Shown piece after piece: positions 9,640-19,359 of a DNA stretch of 64,000 nucleotides (positions within the stretch are counted from its first letter, which is position 1; every line of letters begins with the position of its first letter). This DNA is from Balamuthia mandrillaris. Lineage: Eukaryota > Discosea > Longamoebia > Balamuthiidae. A program made the translations under genes and the position numbers. The stretch lies in NCBI GenBank assembly GCA_031835245.1, contig JAVKOQ010000126.1:92487-156486 (forward strand), given 5' to 3'. The notes under the pieces are model-generated. The model had not been told where the DNA came from. It saw nothing but the letters and a program-made list of their open reading frames with translations, and did not search any database.

Positions 9640-12600
9640 ATGAAGCGTGTGTCCGTACTCTCTGGCTCCCTGCGTGGTTCCACAGGAGGAAATCTTTCTC
9701 GTGGAACATCTTTGCTATGTAGAAATCGAGTTTTTCACTCTTCCACCGTTTGTCCTCCTTTCTTCTCTCTCACCTCTCGAGAGACCGCACTCTCTTTCTC
9801 TCATCTCTCTTCCCCTCTCTTTTTTTTCCCTATATACTTCTCCTCAAACGTTCACTTTTTATAGTCGCTGAGGAAAGACGAGGGAGAGACCCCCTTGGAA
9901 AAGGAATGGAACCAGCTGGCCGTCAGTGAGATCGGCAAACGGGAGGACATCAAGCCCTTCCTGGATCAAGGCCAAACTCCCATGCAGGTCCTCTCCTGGA
10001 AGACGGCGGAGGGGATCCTCCAAAAACCCCTCTACCTCTCCTCCGACATCAGCTTCCTGCCCAAAGGGGAAGAGGAGGAGCTGCCGGGCAAGTTCCCCTA
10101 CACCCGTGGCCCTTACTCCACCATGTATGCCAACCGTCCTTGGACCGTCCGACAGTACGCGGGCTTCTCCACGGCGGAGGAGTCCAACCGCTTCTACCGC
10201 AACAACCTGGCGGCCGGGCAGACCGGGCTCAGCGTGGCGTTTGACCTGGCCACCCACCGCGGCTACGACTCGGACCACCCGAGGGTACCCGGCGACGTGG
10301 GCATGGCCGGCGTGGCGGTGGACAGCGTGGAGGACATGAAGATCCTGTTCGACTCCATCCCGCTGGACAAGGTCTCGGTCTCCATGACCATGAATGGGGC
10401 GGTCCTGCCGGTCTTGGCCATGTATGTTGTTGCTGCGGAGGAGCAAGGCGTTGCTCAGGCTAAGCTTTCCGGTACAATCCAGAATGATATCCTCAAGGAG
10501 TTTATGGTTCGGTAAGTACATTTGTTCTCTTTGTCGGTTTATTACCATTCTAAGTCTCTCTCTATCTTTTACTCTGCTCTAATCTTTCCCATTGTTTTCT
10601 TGGATAGCAACACATTTATCTACCCTCCAAAGCCATCCATGCGCATCGTGGGGGACATCATGGGCTACACTTCCAAGCACATGCCTCGCTACAACTCAAT
10701 CAGTATCAGCGGTTACCACATGCAGGAAGCCGGTGCTGATGCTGCCCTGGAGCTTGCTTTTACTATTGCGGATGGATTGGAGTACGTGCGAGAGGGCATG
10801 AAGCAAGGAGTGGGCGTGGATTCCTTGGCTCCTCGCTTTTCCTTCTTCTTTGGCATTGGCATGAACTTCTACACCGAAATCGCCAAACTGAGAGCGGCGC
10901 GACGACTGTGGGCACAGCTGGTTAAGGAGAAGTTTTCTCCGAAGTCTGAAAAGTCGCTCCTCCTTCGCACTCATTGTCAGACTTCTGGATGGTCTCTCAC
11001 AGAGCAAGACCCTTATAATAACGTCATCCGAACGACTGTGGAAGCCATGGCTGCAGTGTTAGGAGGTTTGTTATGCGATCTTTATGTTTGCTTTATTACG
11101 TCTCTGTGATTGGGAGTTTGCTGATGGACGATCCCCAACACAGGAACCCAAAGTTTGCATACAAATGCGTTGGACGAAGCTGTAGGATTGCCCACGGAGT
11201 TCAGCGCTAGGATAGCTCGTAACACGCAGCTCATTTTGCAAGAGGAGACCGGTATTCCTCGCGTTATTGATCCTTGGGGAGGTAAACATCTCTCCCTCTA
11301 GTTTCTCCTCTCCTTCTCTCTCCGCTACTCTCTTCCTCTCTTCCTCTATCTATCTGCTTCGCTCTCTTAACGCCTTTTTTCTATGCTATCCAGGATCTTA
11401 TATGATGGAGGCACTGACTAATGAAATCGCCAACAAGGCCTTACAAATTATCAATGAAATGGAGGAAATGGGAGGTATGGCTGCTGCCATTGAGAAAGGT
11501 ATTCCTAAACTGAGAATAGAAGAATCCGCTGCAAGGAAACAAGCACGGTTAGTTGTTCTCTCCTCTCTCCCCCTTTTTTTTCTTTCTCTATATTTGCAAT
11601 AACGTATTGCAACAACAAATACAGTATCGACTCTGGTGAGGAAGTAATTATTGGCGTCAACAAACACAGAGTGGAGTCCGCTTCGGATGAAGACAAAATA
11701 GACGTATTGTCCATCGACAACGCCGCTGTGCGGGAAAGTCAAATTAAGCGGCTACAACGCGTTCGGGCCAACCGAGACAACAATAAAGCGCAGGAAGCCC
11801 TTGCTGCTCTTACACGAGCTGCGAAGGACCCAAAGGAAGGCAACCTGCTCGACCTCAGCATCAAGGCCGCTCGTGCTCGATGCACCGTTGGAGAAATCAG
11901 CAAGGTATTATGATGAGCTTGCTTTCCTCTTTGTCTCCTTCTGTATCGCTAAACAAACCGTATCTTCTACTTCTGCTCGCTAGGCTCTGGAGGACGTTTA
12001 TGGCCGCTTCCAGTTGAAGGACACGATGGTAAGCGGAACCTATGCCGCCAATTTCACTCAGAAGGAAAGGATAGAAAAGATATCAAAGCTGGTGAAAGAG
12101 TTTGCCGAGAAAGAAGGGCGAAATCCTCGTATCCTCGTGGCAAAGATGGGGCAGGACGGACATGATAGAGGAGCCAAGGTCATTGCCACCGGCTTTGCTG
12201 ATCTGGTACGTTTTTATCTCTTTTTTTTTAAAAAAAATTGAGTCAGGTTTGACAGAGAACCTACAATCAAAAACAAAACAAAAAATACAGGGCTTTGATG
12301 TGGATATTGGCCCTCTTTTCCAAACTCCATCCGAAGTAGCTCACCAAGCAACTGATGCTGACGTCCATGTGGTACTTTGTCCTTTCTCTTCTCTTCTCCT
12401 TCTCTGTCCTCCTTCCTTGTCTGCCTTCTTTCTCACCTCTCCTCCCCATCTCATTCCCCTTTTCTTTTCTCATCTAAAAAAAGGTTGGAGTAAGCACACA
12501 AGCTGCTGGTCACAAGACGCTCATTCCAGAGCTGGTAGCCGAGCTGAAGAAGCAAGGAGCTGAACACATCGTGGTTGTATGCGGAGGCGTAATACCACCC

Positions 12601-12813
12601 GGCGATTATGACTTTTTGTACCAACACGGCGTTACTGCCATCTTTGGACCAGGTAAAAATTTTCTCTTTTTTTTTTTCCTGCTGTCTCCTCTTCTGTGTT
12701 TTTGTTTTTTGTTTGTTGGCTAACGCACACAAAAAGGTACACGAGTTGTTGATGCAGCGGAGGGTGTATTGCAAGCCATTAACAAGAAGAATGCCGAAAA
12801 ATCCACAGCCTGA
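9640..12813 (+). CDS. MUT: Methylmalonyl-CoA mutase, mitochondrial
   Basis: Ten exons (9640-9747, 9865-10511, 10608-11065, 11144-11281, 11394-11547, 11625-11904, 11984-12205, 12291-12371, 12484-12652, 12737-12813) join in frame to 777 residues, close to the usual 750. Exon 1 encodes a basic, Ser/Arg-rich presequence ending FHSST, typical of matrix import. The substrate-binding barrel reads [20 protein letters not shown] and [15 protein letters not shown]. The C-terminal cobalamin domain carries [13 protein letters not shown], the DxHxxG motif whose His coordinates cobalt. It converts methylmalonyl-CoA to succinyl-CoA with adenosylcobalamin, ending propionate, valine, isoleucine and methionine breakdown. 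HIBCH at 59-61 kb serves the same valine route. Every exon edge is phase-consistent. Confidence 0.95.
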
Positions 12814-13411
12814 ACAAAAGGAAAGTAGAAGTATGAGGAACTGTACTCCTATGTGGCCCAAATAAATGAACGAAACACATATACAGTCTTGATTAACAAT
12901 CCAGTACGCGCGCTCTCTCTATCTCTCTCGTTGTTGTTTCTCTTTCTTTGTTCTTCCTTCCTCTCGCTATCGTCTCTTCCTCTCAAAGATTGTTGTTCAA
13001 TGGTACTTGTCCTCGGAGAGAACCAAGGATGTGCGTGCAAGCCTAAACTCGGATGCAATGGACACACAACGAGCTCCCCACAACACACACACACGCAAAC
13101 TCGGTTCTCAAGGCTTCTCATCGGGCAGAAACGTGTTTCTTTTGACGGAGTTCACCCTCTCCTCGACGACGTGGAGGCCTTTGGACTCCTCTCCTCTCGA
13201 CCCCCCCCCCCCCCTTGATGCTGCTCTTTCAAGCAACACCGGCGCCTCCTCAGCGGCTTGTAATGCTTTTTATTTACTCCCAAAAAAAATTGTGAAAAAT
13301 CAATTAAAAATAATAACAACAATATAGAAAAAAACAATTATAGCGAGAAAGGAAACAAACAGGAAGGAACAGGAAAGAGCAAGGAAACAAACACAAGCAA
13401 AAACCAGTGTA
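12814..13411. other. Intergenic, low complexity
   Basis: About 600 bp separate the mutase stop from the SH3 gene. They contain a pyrimidine-rich block (12910-12990), an ACAC run near 13084 and a run of 14 C at about 13201-13214. The A-rich 3' part (13280-13400) precedes the next ATG and is probably leader or promoter. No supported gene. Confidence 0.4.
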
Positions 13412-13950
13412 ATGGCCACAACAACAACAGACAGTGGACAGTATGGTGGGGCAGAGGAAGGAGAGGAGGTATGGGCCTACGCTCTCTACTCCAACGAGCC
13501 TCAATTTGAGGGTGAGCTCAGGTTCCAAGGTTTGTTGCTTTTTGTTTGTTCCCCTCCTCCCCCTTCCCTCTCCTTTTTTTTTTCTTCTTCTGCTTCGTCG
13601 TCCACTTGCATTCTGATGATGATGATTTGCCTGCCTCAAAACCACAAATCAATCTTTTCTCCTTCACACACCAAAAAGAGGGAGATATGATCATGATTTT
13701 AGAAGATGCAGAAACGGAAGATGGATGGTGTTATGGCGTGTTGGAAGATGGGACGGAGGGCCATTTTCCACGAAACGTGGTGGAGGTCATCCCTCCTGAC
13801 GAGGACAGCTACTACTGGGATGAGTATGGGGGCTATTGGGGGGAGGAGGAAGAGGATGCTGGCGAACACAACGATCAGGCCTCTAAGGAGGAGGAAGAGC
13901 GGCTGAAACACACCATCTCTGCAATGAGCCAGCTTCTACAAGGTACCTAA
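13412..13950 (+). CDS. SH3 domain protein
   Basis: Two exons. The first starts MATTTTDSGQYGG at 13412 and runs into VWAYALYSNEPQFEGELRFQ; the intron is pyrimidine-rich. The second begins EGDMIMILEDAETEDGWCYG and continues LEDGTEGHFPRNVVEVI. Together they form one SH3 fold, with the ALYSNE (ALYDY-like), DGWCYG and FPRNVV positions recognisable. An acidic Tyr/Glu tail follows. SH3 domains bind proline-rich ligands, so an adaptor role is inferred. The frame ends just after SQLLQGT. A purine-rich 140 bp gap with a phase-compatible GT and AG could join it to the EF-hand gene downstream, but that gap is unlike the pyrimidine-rich introns elsewhere, so I treat them as two genes. Confidence 0.75.
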
Positions 13951-14094
13951 AACTCTCTGTAAAAGAGAAGGCCAGAGAGAAGCAGAGAGCAGAGAGCAGA
14001 ACGAAGATAGAGAATAGACGAGATAAGTGAGAAACGAGGCACTGACATCAATGCACGAACAGAGAGCAGAGGGAGCGTCTACAGACCAGCAGAG

Positions 14095-14952
14095 ATGCTC
14101 AAAAGAGAACGGACAGAGTCGGTGGAACACAAGAAAGTAAAACAGGAACACCAGAGAGACCGAGAGCACTGGACGGCATTGCTTGGAGAGGAAGATTATG
14201 ATGGCTTGGAAGAGGCCTTCTTCATCTACGCCAAACAAGGACTTCTTCCACAAGACAAAGTCGGGCTCATCATGAGAGGTCTAGGCACTTATCCCTCCGA
14301 GAAAGAAGTACGCAGAAGAATTCAACACGCCCTCAACCATCACCACAAGTCTTCTTCGCAACAGTTGGACTATGCGTTGTATCTTTCTGTCGTGGGCAAC
14401 AAGTTGCTGGAAAAGAGAAAAGGAAGAAAGAACGCAGCGGCAGCAATGGCGGCCTCGAAGGAGGAGCCACCGCCACCGCCAGCAAAGAAAGAGGAAGGAG
14501 AGTATGATGGAGAGGAAATCAGCACGTTGCTGCGCGCCTTTGTGGCATTGGACGGCGAGGGCAAAGGCGTCATTAAGACGGAAGACCTCTGTGCCATCCT
14601 CATGTCTGAAGGAGAAGCTCTCTCCGCAGAGGAGATGAAGCTGGCACGAAAGGAGTTGGACCCGCACAACACCGGCTTTGTGGACTACAAACAGTTCTTG
14701 TTCGGAGCGGCAGGAGGCGTTGGAGGAGGTCTCGCGGCGTTGAACGGTGATGGAGCGGCCGTACAAGTGGTGGATTCGGCGGTAACGGTGGTCTCTTCTG
14801 CGAGGTCGCCCAGGCAGCTCGTGAAGTCCAGAGAGATATCGTTCTACGGCAAAGATGGAAAGAAGTTGGAAAAGAAGGTGAGAAGGAGGACCAAGCGAGG
14901 TGACCGGAAGCGAGGCAAGAAACAGGGTGATCTAAAGATTGAAAGAAAGTAA
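14095..14952 (+). CDS. EF-hand/calmodulin-like protein
   Basis: A single exon encodes 285 residues starting MLKRERTESVEHKK. Residues about 30-100 resemble a degenerate N-lobe (LEEAFFIYAKQGLLPQDKV, IMRGLGTYPSEKEVRRR). A linker with a Pro run follows, then a second lobe with an EF-like loop (DGEGKGVIKTED) and LMSEGEALSAEEMKLARKEL, then DPHNTGFVDYKQF. The acidic ligands are incomplete, so strong calcium binding is uncertain. The C-terminus is very basic (KKVRRRTKRGDRKRGKKQ), which suggests nuclear or RNA association. The stop lies 66 bp from the stop of the convergent serine dehydratase gene. It may instead be the second half of the SH3 protein upstream. Confidence 0.65.
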   Translation: MLKRERTESVEHKKVKQEHQRDREHWTALLGEEDYDGLEEAFFIYAKQGLLPQDKVGLIMRGLGTYPSEKEVRRRIQHALNHHHKSSSQQLDYALYLSVVGNKLLEKRKGRKNAAAAMAASKEEPPPPPAKKEEGEYDGEEISTLLRAFVALDGEGKGVIKTEDLCAILMSEGEALSAEEMKLARKELDPHNTGFVDYKQFLFGAAGGVGGGLAALNGDGAAVQVVDSAVTVVSSARSPRQLVKSREISFYGKDGKKLEKKVRRRTKRGDRKRGKKQGDLKIERK

Positions 14953-15018
14953 AAACAAGTATCCATTCTTTTCCTTCCTTTCATTTTTAACGCATAAGTT
15001 GGAGAGGAAAGTAATGCA

Positions 15019-15250
15019 TTAGCACTCAGGAAGAGCGACATGGACGGCAAGCCCGCCTTCGCTGGTTTCCTTGTACTTGGCCATCATGTCACGGCCTGTG
15101 TTTCGCATCGTTGCAATGGCGCTGTCCAAAGAGACAACGTGCTTTCCGTCTCCACTTAGCGCCAAACGTGCTGCTGCCACTGCTTTAGCCGATCCCATTG
15201 CATTTCGTTCAATACCTACAACACACATCGTTAATGGCAAAAGGAGAGGA

Positions 15251-15294
<44 letters not shown>

Positions 15295-17587
15295 CACAAG
15301 GAATTTGCACTAAGCCAGCAATAGGATCACAAGTAAGTCCCAAGTTATGCTCCAGCCCAATCTCGGCTGCATTTTCAACTTGCTCTACAGTGCCTCCCAT
15401 GACAGCAGCAAGACCAGCAGCCGCCATGGAACAGGCAACGCCGACCTCTCCCTGGCAACCAACCTCCGCTGCCGAGATAGAAGCGCCTCGCTTGATGAGT
15501 TGGCCAACAGCGGAAGCTGTTAGAAGAAAGTCCACGATGCCATCTTCATTGGTGCCATCTACGAACTTGGTGTAGTACTTTAACACGGCAGGAATGATGC
15601 CTGCTGCTCCGTTTGTTGGGGCTGTTACCACTCTTCCTCCTGCGGCGTTCTCTTCGTTTACAGCTGTTGTTTTTGTTATTAAACAGTTCATGCTTTGATG
15701 AAGAAGAGAGAAGTGAAGAGAGGAGAGAGAAGGAACAAGCGGAAAGAGAGAGCACAAACCAATTGCAAAGCAAGAAAGCCAATCCAGCTTTTGGTCACGA
15801 GAGTCCCTCGTGATGTTACCATTCGGTCTTTCTCCATTGTGTATCTTCTTCTCGTTCGCCACCAGCTTTTGGTAGAGAGCAGGCGCCCTTCGCTTGGCTC
15901 GAATGCTGCCTGGCAGGTGAGTCTCTTGGGAGGTGCATCCACGAAGAATGCAGTTGTCCATGACCTTCCAGATCTTCAGAACCTCCGCCTTGACCTTCTC
16001 TTTGGAGCGCCACACGCACTCGTTGGCCATCACTACCTCTGCTATAGAGGCTTTGTTGGCAGCACAAATATCTAAAAGGTCCTTACCTACGCCATTTTGA
16101 GAGGTTGAAAGAAACAATAAAACAGCCGTTATTAGTACTAAGAAGCAACAGGAAGAAAAACAAGGAGAGGAGAGGGAAGTATTACATGTGCGAAAGGGGA
16201 AAATAGGTTGATATGGCTGCACCGAAACATTTTCTGCCTCTTCCGTGTTGCGGGCTTCCTTCCATGTCTCAACACCAGGGCCATGCTCTTCAATAATAAG
16301 GGTCAGACTCGCCGAGAGAGAGAGAGAGAGAAAGACAGATGCCCACCAGATCCTTTTGGACCGTCAGCATCTGGAACGCGTACGTAAGCGTTGACAGGAG
16401 AGGGGGTATCTAGAGTTACAAAGCCTCCGCCGATACTATAATACACAGCCACATCCAACATGTTGGAGTTCTTATCGAAAGCCCAGAACCGCATTCCGCT
16501 TCATTCCCATCGTGTTTCAACATTGGAGTAAGAAAGAAGAATAAAAACAAAAACGAAGGAGAAGAAGGCAGAGGCAGGAAAGAGAACACGAAGGAAGAAG
16601 GAAGAAGAATGCAAACAAGAACTTGGGCAACAAAGAGTTGAAAAGAAGAAAAGTTTAAATGCTATCACATACTTGCTATGAAGTGGCAAGACCTCTCGAG
16701 GCCGCCAAACAAGGTCCTTCGGATAGTCAAACGGAATAACGCGGCGTCCCAACAGCCTCAACACTTTGTCCCTCTTGATGGCATCGACCCTGAGGTTGAT
16801 CGACTCTGGCACAACGTCTTCAGGAGTCTCACCCTCTAGCCCCATCAGGAGAGCCTGCGGTGTGGCATGTCCCTCTCCGGTGCATGCCAGGGAACCATAG
16901 AGCTCCACCTTCACCTTGGCCACCTCCTCCATCAGCCCTATTTCCTTGAGGCGAGCCACAAACTTTCTGGCCGCTCGCATGGGACCCACCGTGTGGGAGC
17001 TGGATGGTCCCACTCCTATCGAAAACAGATCGACTGAAACAATTACATCAAAACGAGAAGGAAACGGGCAGAAACAAGAAGGAAGAAAGGAAGGACAGAA
17101 GCCGAAACGATAAGAAAGAAAGAAACGCACAGGTAGACACAACAGCGTGGGTGTCATCGGAGGGGGCGGTCTCAGGAGCTGCTGTTGGCGTGGTGGCGAC
17201 TCGCTCGGGATTTGTTGGCTCTCTCAGTTCCAACCGCAAGGTGGGCGGCGCGGAGGCAGGAGCAGCGGCATCGGCAGCAGCTGGAGCCGTTTGTAAATGA
17301 GGAGAAGAAGTGGGAGTAGAGCTTTTGCCCACAAAACCTCGTCGTCCTTCAAAAAAAGAAGAAGAGGCAGGCAAGGAAGAAGAAGAGCAGGATGAAGCAG
17401 AAAGTTGCCACTGATGGTTTTGCGTTGTGGCTCCTAATAGAGCTCTCGTTTTGCCTAGGTTGTTGAATGAGGAGAAGGAAGAAGCAGAAGAAGAGAAAGG
17501 AGAAGAAGCCGATCGAAAGAAAGAAGTGGCGGCGGTGCCGGTGTGGTTGGTGTTGCGGAGCAAAGCGGTGGTGCGGGTCAAAGGCAT
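15019..17587 (-). CDS. L-serine dehydratase, iron-sulfur type, with mitochondrial-like presequence
   Basis: The gene encodes the single-chain bacterial-type (SdaA-like) enzyme, which deaminates L-serine to pyruvate and ammonia using a [4Fe-4S] cluster. The first exon (about 17587-17131) is a long Ser/Arg/Ala-rich leader ([17 protein letters not shown]) typical of organelle import. The beta domain follows ([49 protein letters not shown]). The alpha domain holds [19 protein letters not shown] and the expected cluster cysteines in [21 protein letters not shown] and VQIPCIERN. One intron of about 29 nt (16308-16336) is needed to keep frame between GSGGHL and LTLIIEEHG. Another intron holds the (GA)n tract at about 15260-15290, which is CT in sense. 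A TATA-like sequence lies about 105 bp upstream. Animals use the unrelated PLP enzyme; this type is scattered among eukaryotic microbes. Confidence 0.9.
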
Positions 17588-18315
17588 TGGAATAAAGTAG
17601 GATAAACCACCAGGGACAACAAGCAAATAAATATTAAAGTTTTGTTTCGAGAACAACTCAACTTTCTCACGCCAAACTTTTCAACTGACTCTTATATAAT
17701 AACTCTTTTCGTTTTGCGATTCCATTTTTTTTTTAAAGAAAGAAAGAAAGAAAGACAATAAGTTTTGGCTGCTCGTTTGAAAGAAGAATATGGAGACATA
17801 CGTACTTGTTGGTTCTGCCGGTTGGTTGGTGGGATAAACTTACAAAAACCTTTCTTTCCGTTTCGCAAAAGGAACGCTATGGTGCTCGTTTAATTCCGCA
17901 AAACAACATAGGAAGAAATAAAGAAAAGCAAATTGTGTTATAGCACCCACCTTAAAACTGAGCCTTAAATCAGAAATTTCCGAGTTGCTTGAGTAAATGT
18001 CGACACCATATTCTCCCATGACGACATGAGTTTGTTTCCAGACGACGTGATACCATTTCGGGGCTGTGCGTGTTCGATGAATCCACCGATTGCTTCGTTT
18101 GGTGCTTCTCTCTCTCTCTCTCTCTTTCCTCTTCTCGCAGGTTGTTTCTTTCTAACCTGATGCAGAGGAGTGGTTTGTTTGACAAAAAGATGGAGACGCG
18201 GTTTACAGCAAAAAAAGATAAACAAAAAATAGTGTCAAGACGTACTGCGAGGATGGCGAACAAAACAAAGATGCAACTCTTTGCTCGGTAGGTACTTCAC
18301 GATAGTAAAAGCCTT
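17588..18315. other. Intergenic with possible minus-strand exons
   Basis: About 730 bp lie upstream of the serine dehydratase gene. A minus-strand frame at 17970-18130 (ending NKLMSSWENMVSTFTQATRKFLI, read toward the left) has protein-like composition but no start, partner exon or family that I can recognise. The rest is A/T-rich with GAAA repeats near 17735. I would not call a gene here. Confidence 0.3.
17693..17698 (-). promoter_or_regulatory. TATA-like box of serine dehydratase gene
   Basis: The minus-strand sequence ATTATATAAG lies about 105 bp upstream of the serine dehydratase start codon. Two other genes in the window (F-box/ankyrin and the large secreted protein) have similar elements at about 90-110 bp, which supports the call. 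Confidence 0.4.
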
Positions 18316-18462
18316 TTACCACATCCAAGACACACGGTTGCCAGCGAGGAACGCAACTGCTGCGGTGGTGCAGATGGCCGCGATGATAACCGTGTGTAAT
18401 GCATGTGGTAAAATGCAGCTCTCCGAGTGTAGAAACGCAAGGTGAACCGGCCTCTTTTTCAT
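18316..18462 (-). CDS. Possible small membrane protein
   Basis: A 48-residue frame starts MKKRPVHLAF and contains one clear hydrophobic helix (HTVIIAAICTTAAVAFLAGN) before ending VSWMW. A GT donor about 55 nt upstream and an AG right before the ATG could attach an upstream exon in the same frame, so the start is uncertain. Size and layout resemble small single-span mitochondrial inner-membrane subunits, but I do not recognise the family. It may be spurious. Confidence 0.3.
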   Translation of the reverse strand: MKKRPVHLAFLHSESCILPHALHTVIIAAICTTAAVAFLAGNRVSWMW

Positions 18463-19359
18463 CTTTTTAAAAGAAAAAGATGAAACGGCAGAAGGAAGCG
18501 AAAGGAAGGATCTGAAACGAACGTACCGGTTGCAACAAAAGAGCGTTTGAAGAGGACCAAACAAAGGCCGAGAACGCACCGAAAAGATTAGCCCGAAACT
18601 TCAAACGGCCGTTTGAAACAAACAAAAGAACCAAGATAGAAGCATTGCACAACTTCCAGTCCACCAATGAAGCGGTAAACCGTCACCAAAGGACCAGACT
18701 CCCTTTCGCTCCAACGTTAAAAAAAACCGCTCTCTGCTCCAGCTAGCAGACCGTGCATATCCTCTATTACCTGTTTGTTTGTCTTTTCAAATAAGTTCTT
18801 GTGCTGCAACGTAAGAAAGAACCGAAAAATAAGAAAAAAGAAATAAATGAAGCTGATTTTTTTTCTTGAACCAACAATCATTGGCTTTCTTAGGTTTTTT
18901 TAAGTTAAGCTGGAATAGAACCGGGCCCGAAAGAACGTATAAACTCCTGTATCAGGTATCCAGGAGAGATGCAGTATCCTGACAATTTTGAAAAGGGTTG
19001 TTTTGAAATGATCGGGTCTTGTCCGCGCAACCGCTATAATGGAAAAAATCATCCCTGTATCCAGCTACGTGCTCATAAGTTGCGGCTGTCGCTACGAAAC
19101 GAAAGAGTGCAGGATATGTCTAAGATCTTAAACGAAAGAACGGTGGACAACACTCTACGAAAAGGAGTACGATTGGAGTCCTTTTAAGAGAGGCGAGGGT
19201 TGCACACAAAATCATTATAAGCTTATTAGCCTTTTATGGGTGACGAATCTGGTTCACATAAAAACGTGCTCGGTATCCAATGCGCCCACGTTATGCTTTC
19301 AGTCAAGATGCCAACGAAGCACGACGCACCATAAAACAACTTCGGGCACCGCTTGGTCT
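18463..19359. other. Intergenic, nothing recognised
   Basis: About 900 bp lie between the putative small membrane protein and the stop of the F-box/ankyrin-like gene. Open frames at 18969-19187 (plus) and 19226-19441 (minus) have no coherent motifs, and the second overlaps the known coding end out of frame. I see no gene. Confidence 0.4.

Noticed and set aside
13942-14090. Joining SH3 and EF-hand genes by an intron
   Set aside because: A phase-compatible GT-AG exists, but the segment is purine-rich, unlike the introns here, and each half has a good start or stop. Kept as an alternative only.
18969-19187. Plus-strand 72-codon frame
   Set aside because: No motif, no splice partner and unremarkable composition.
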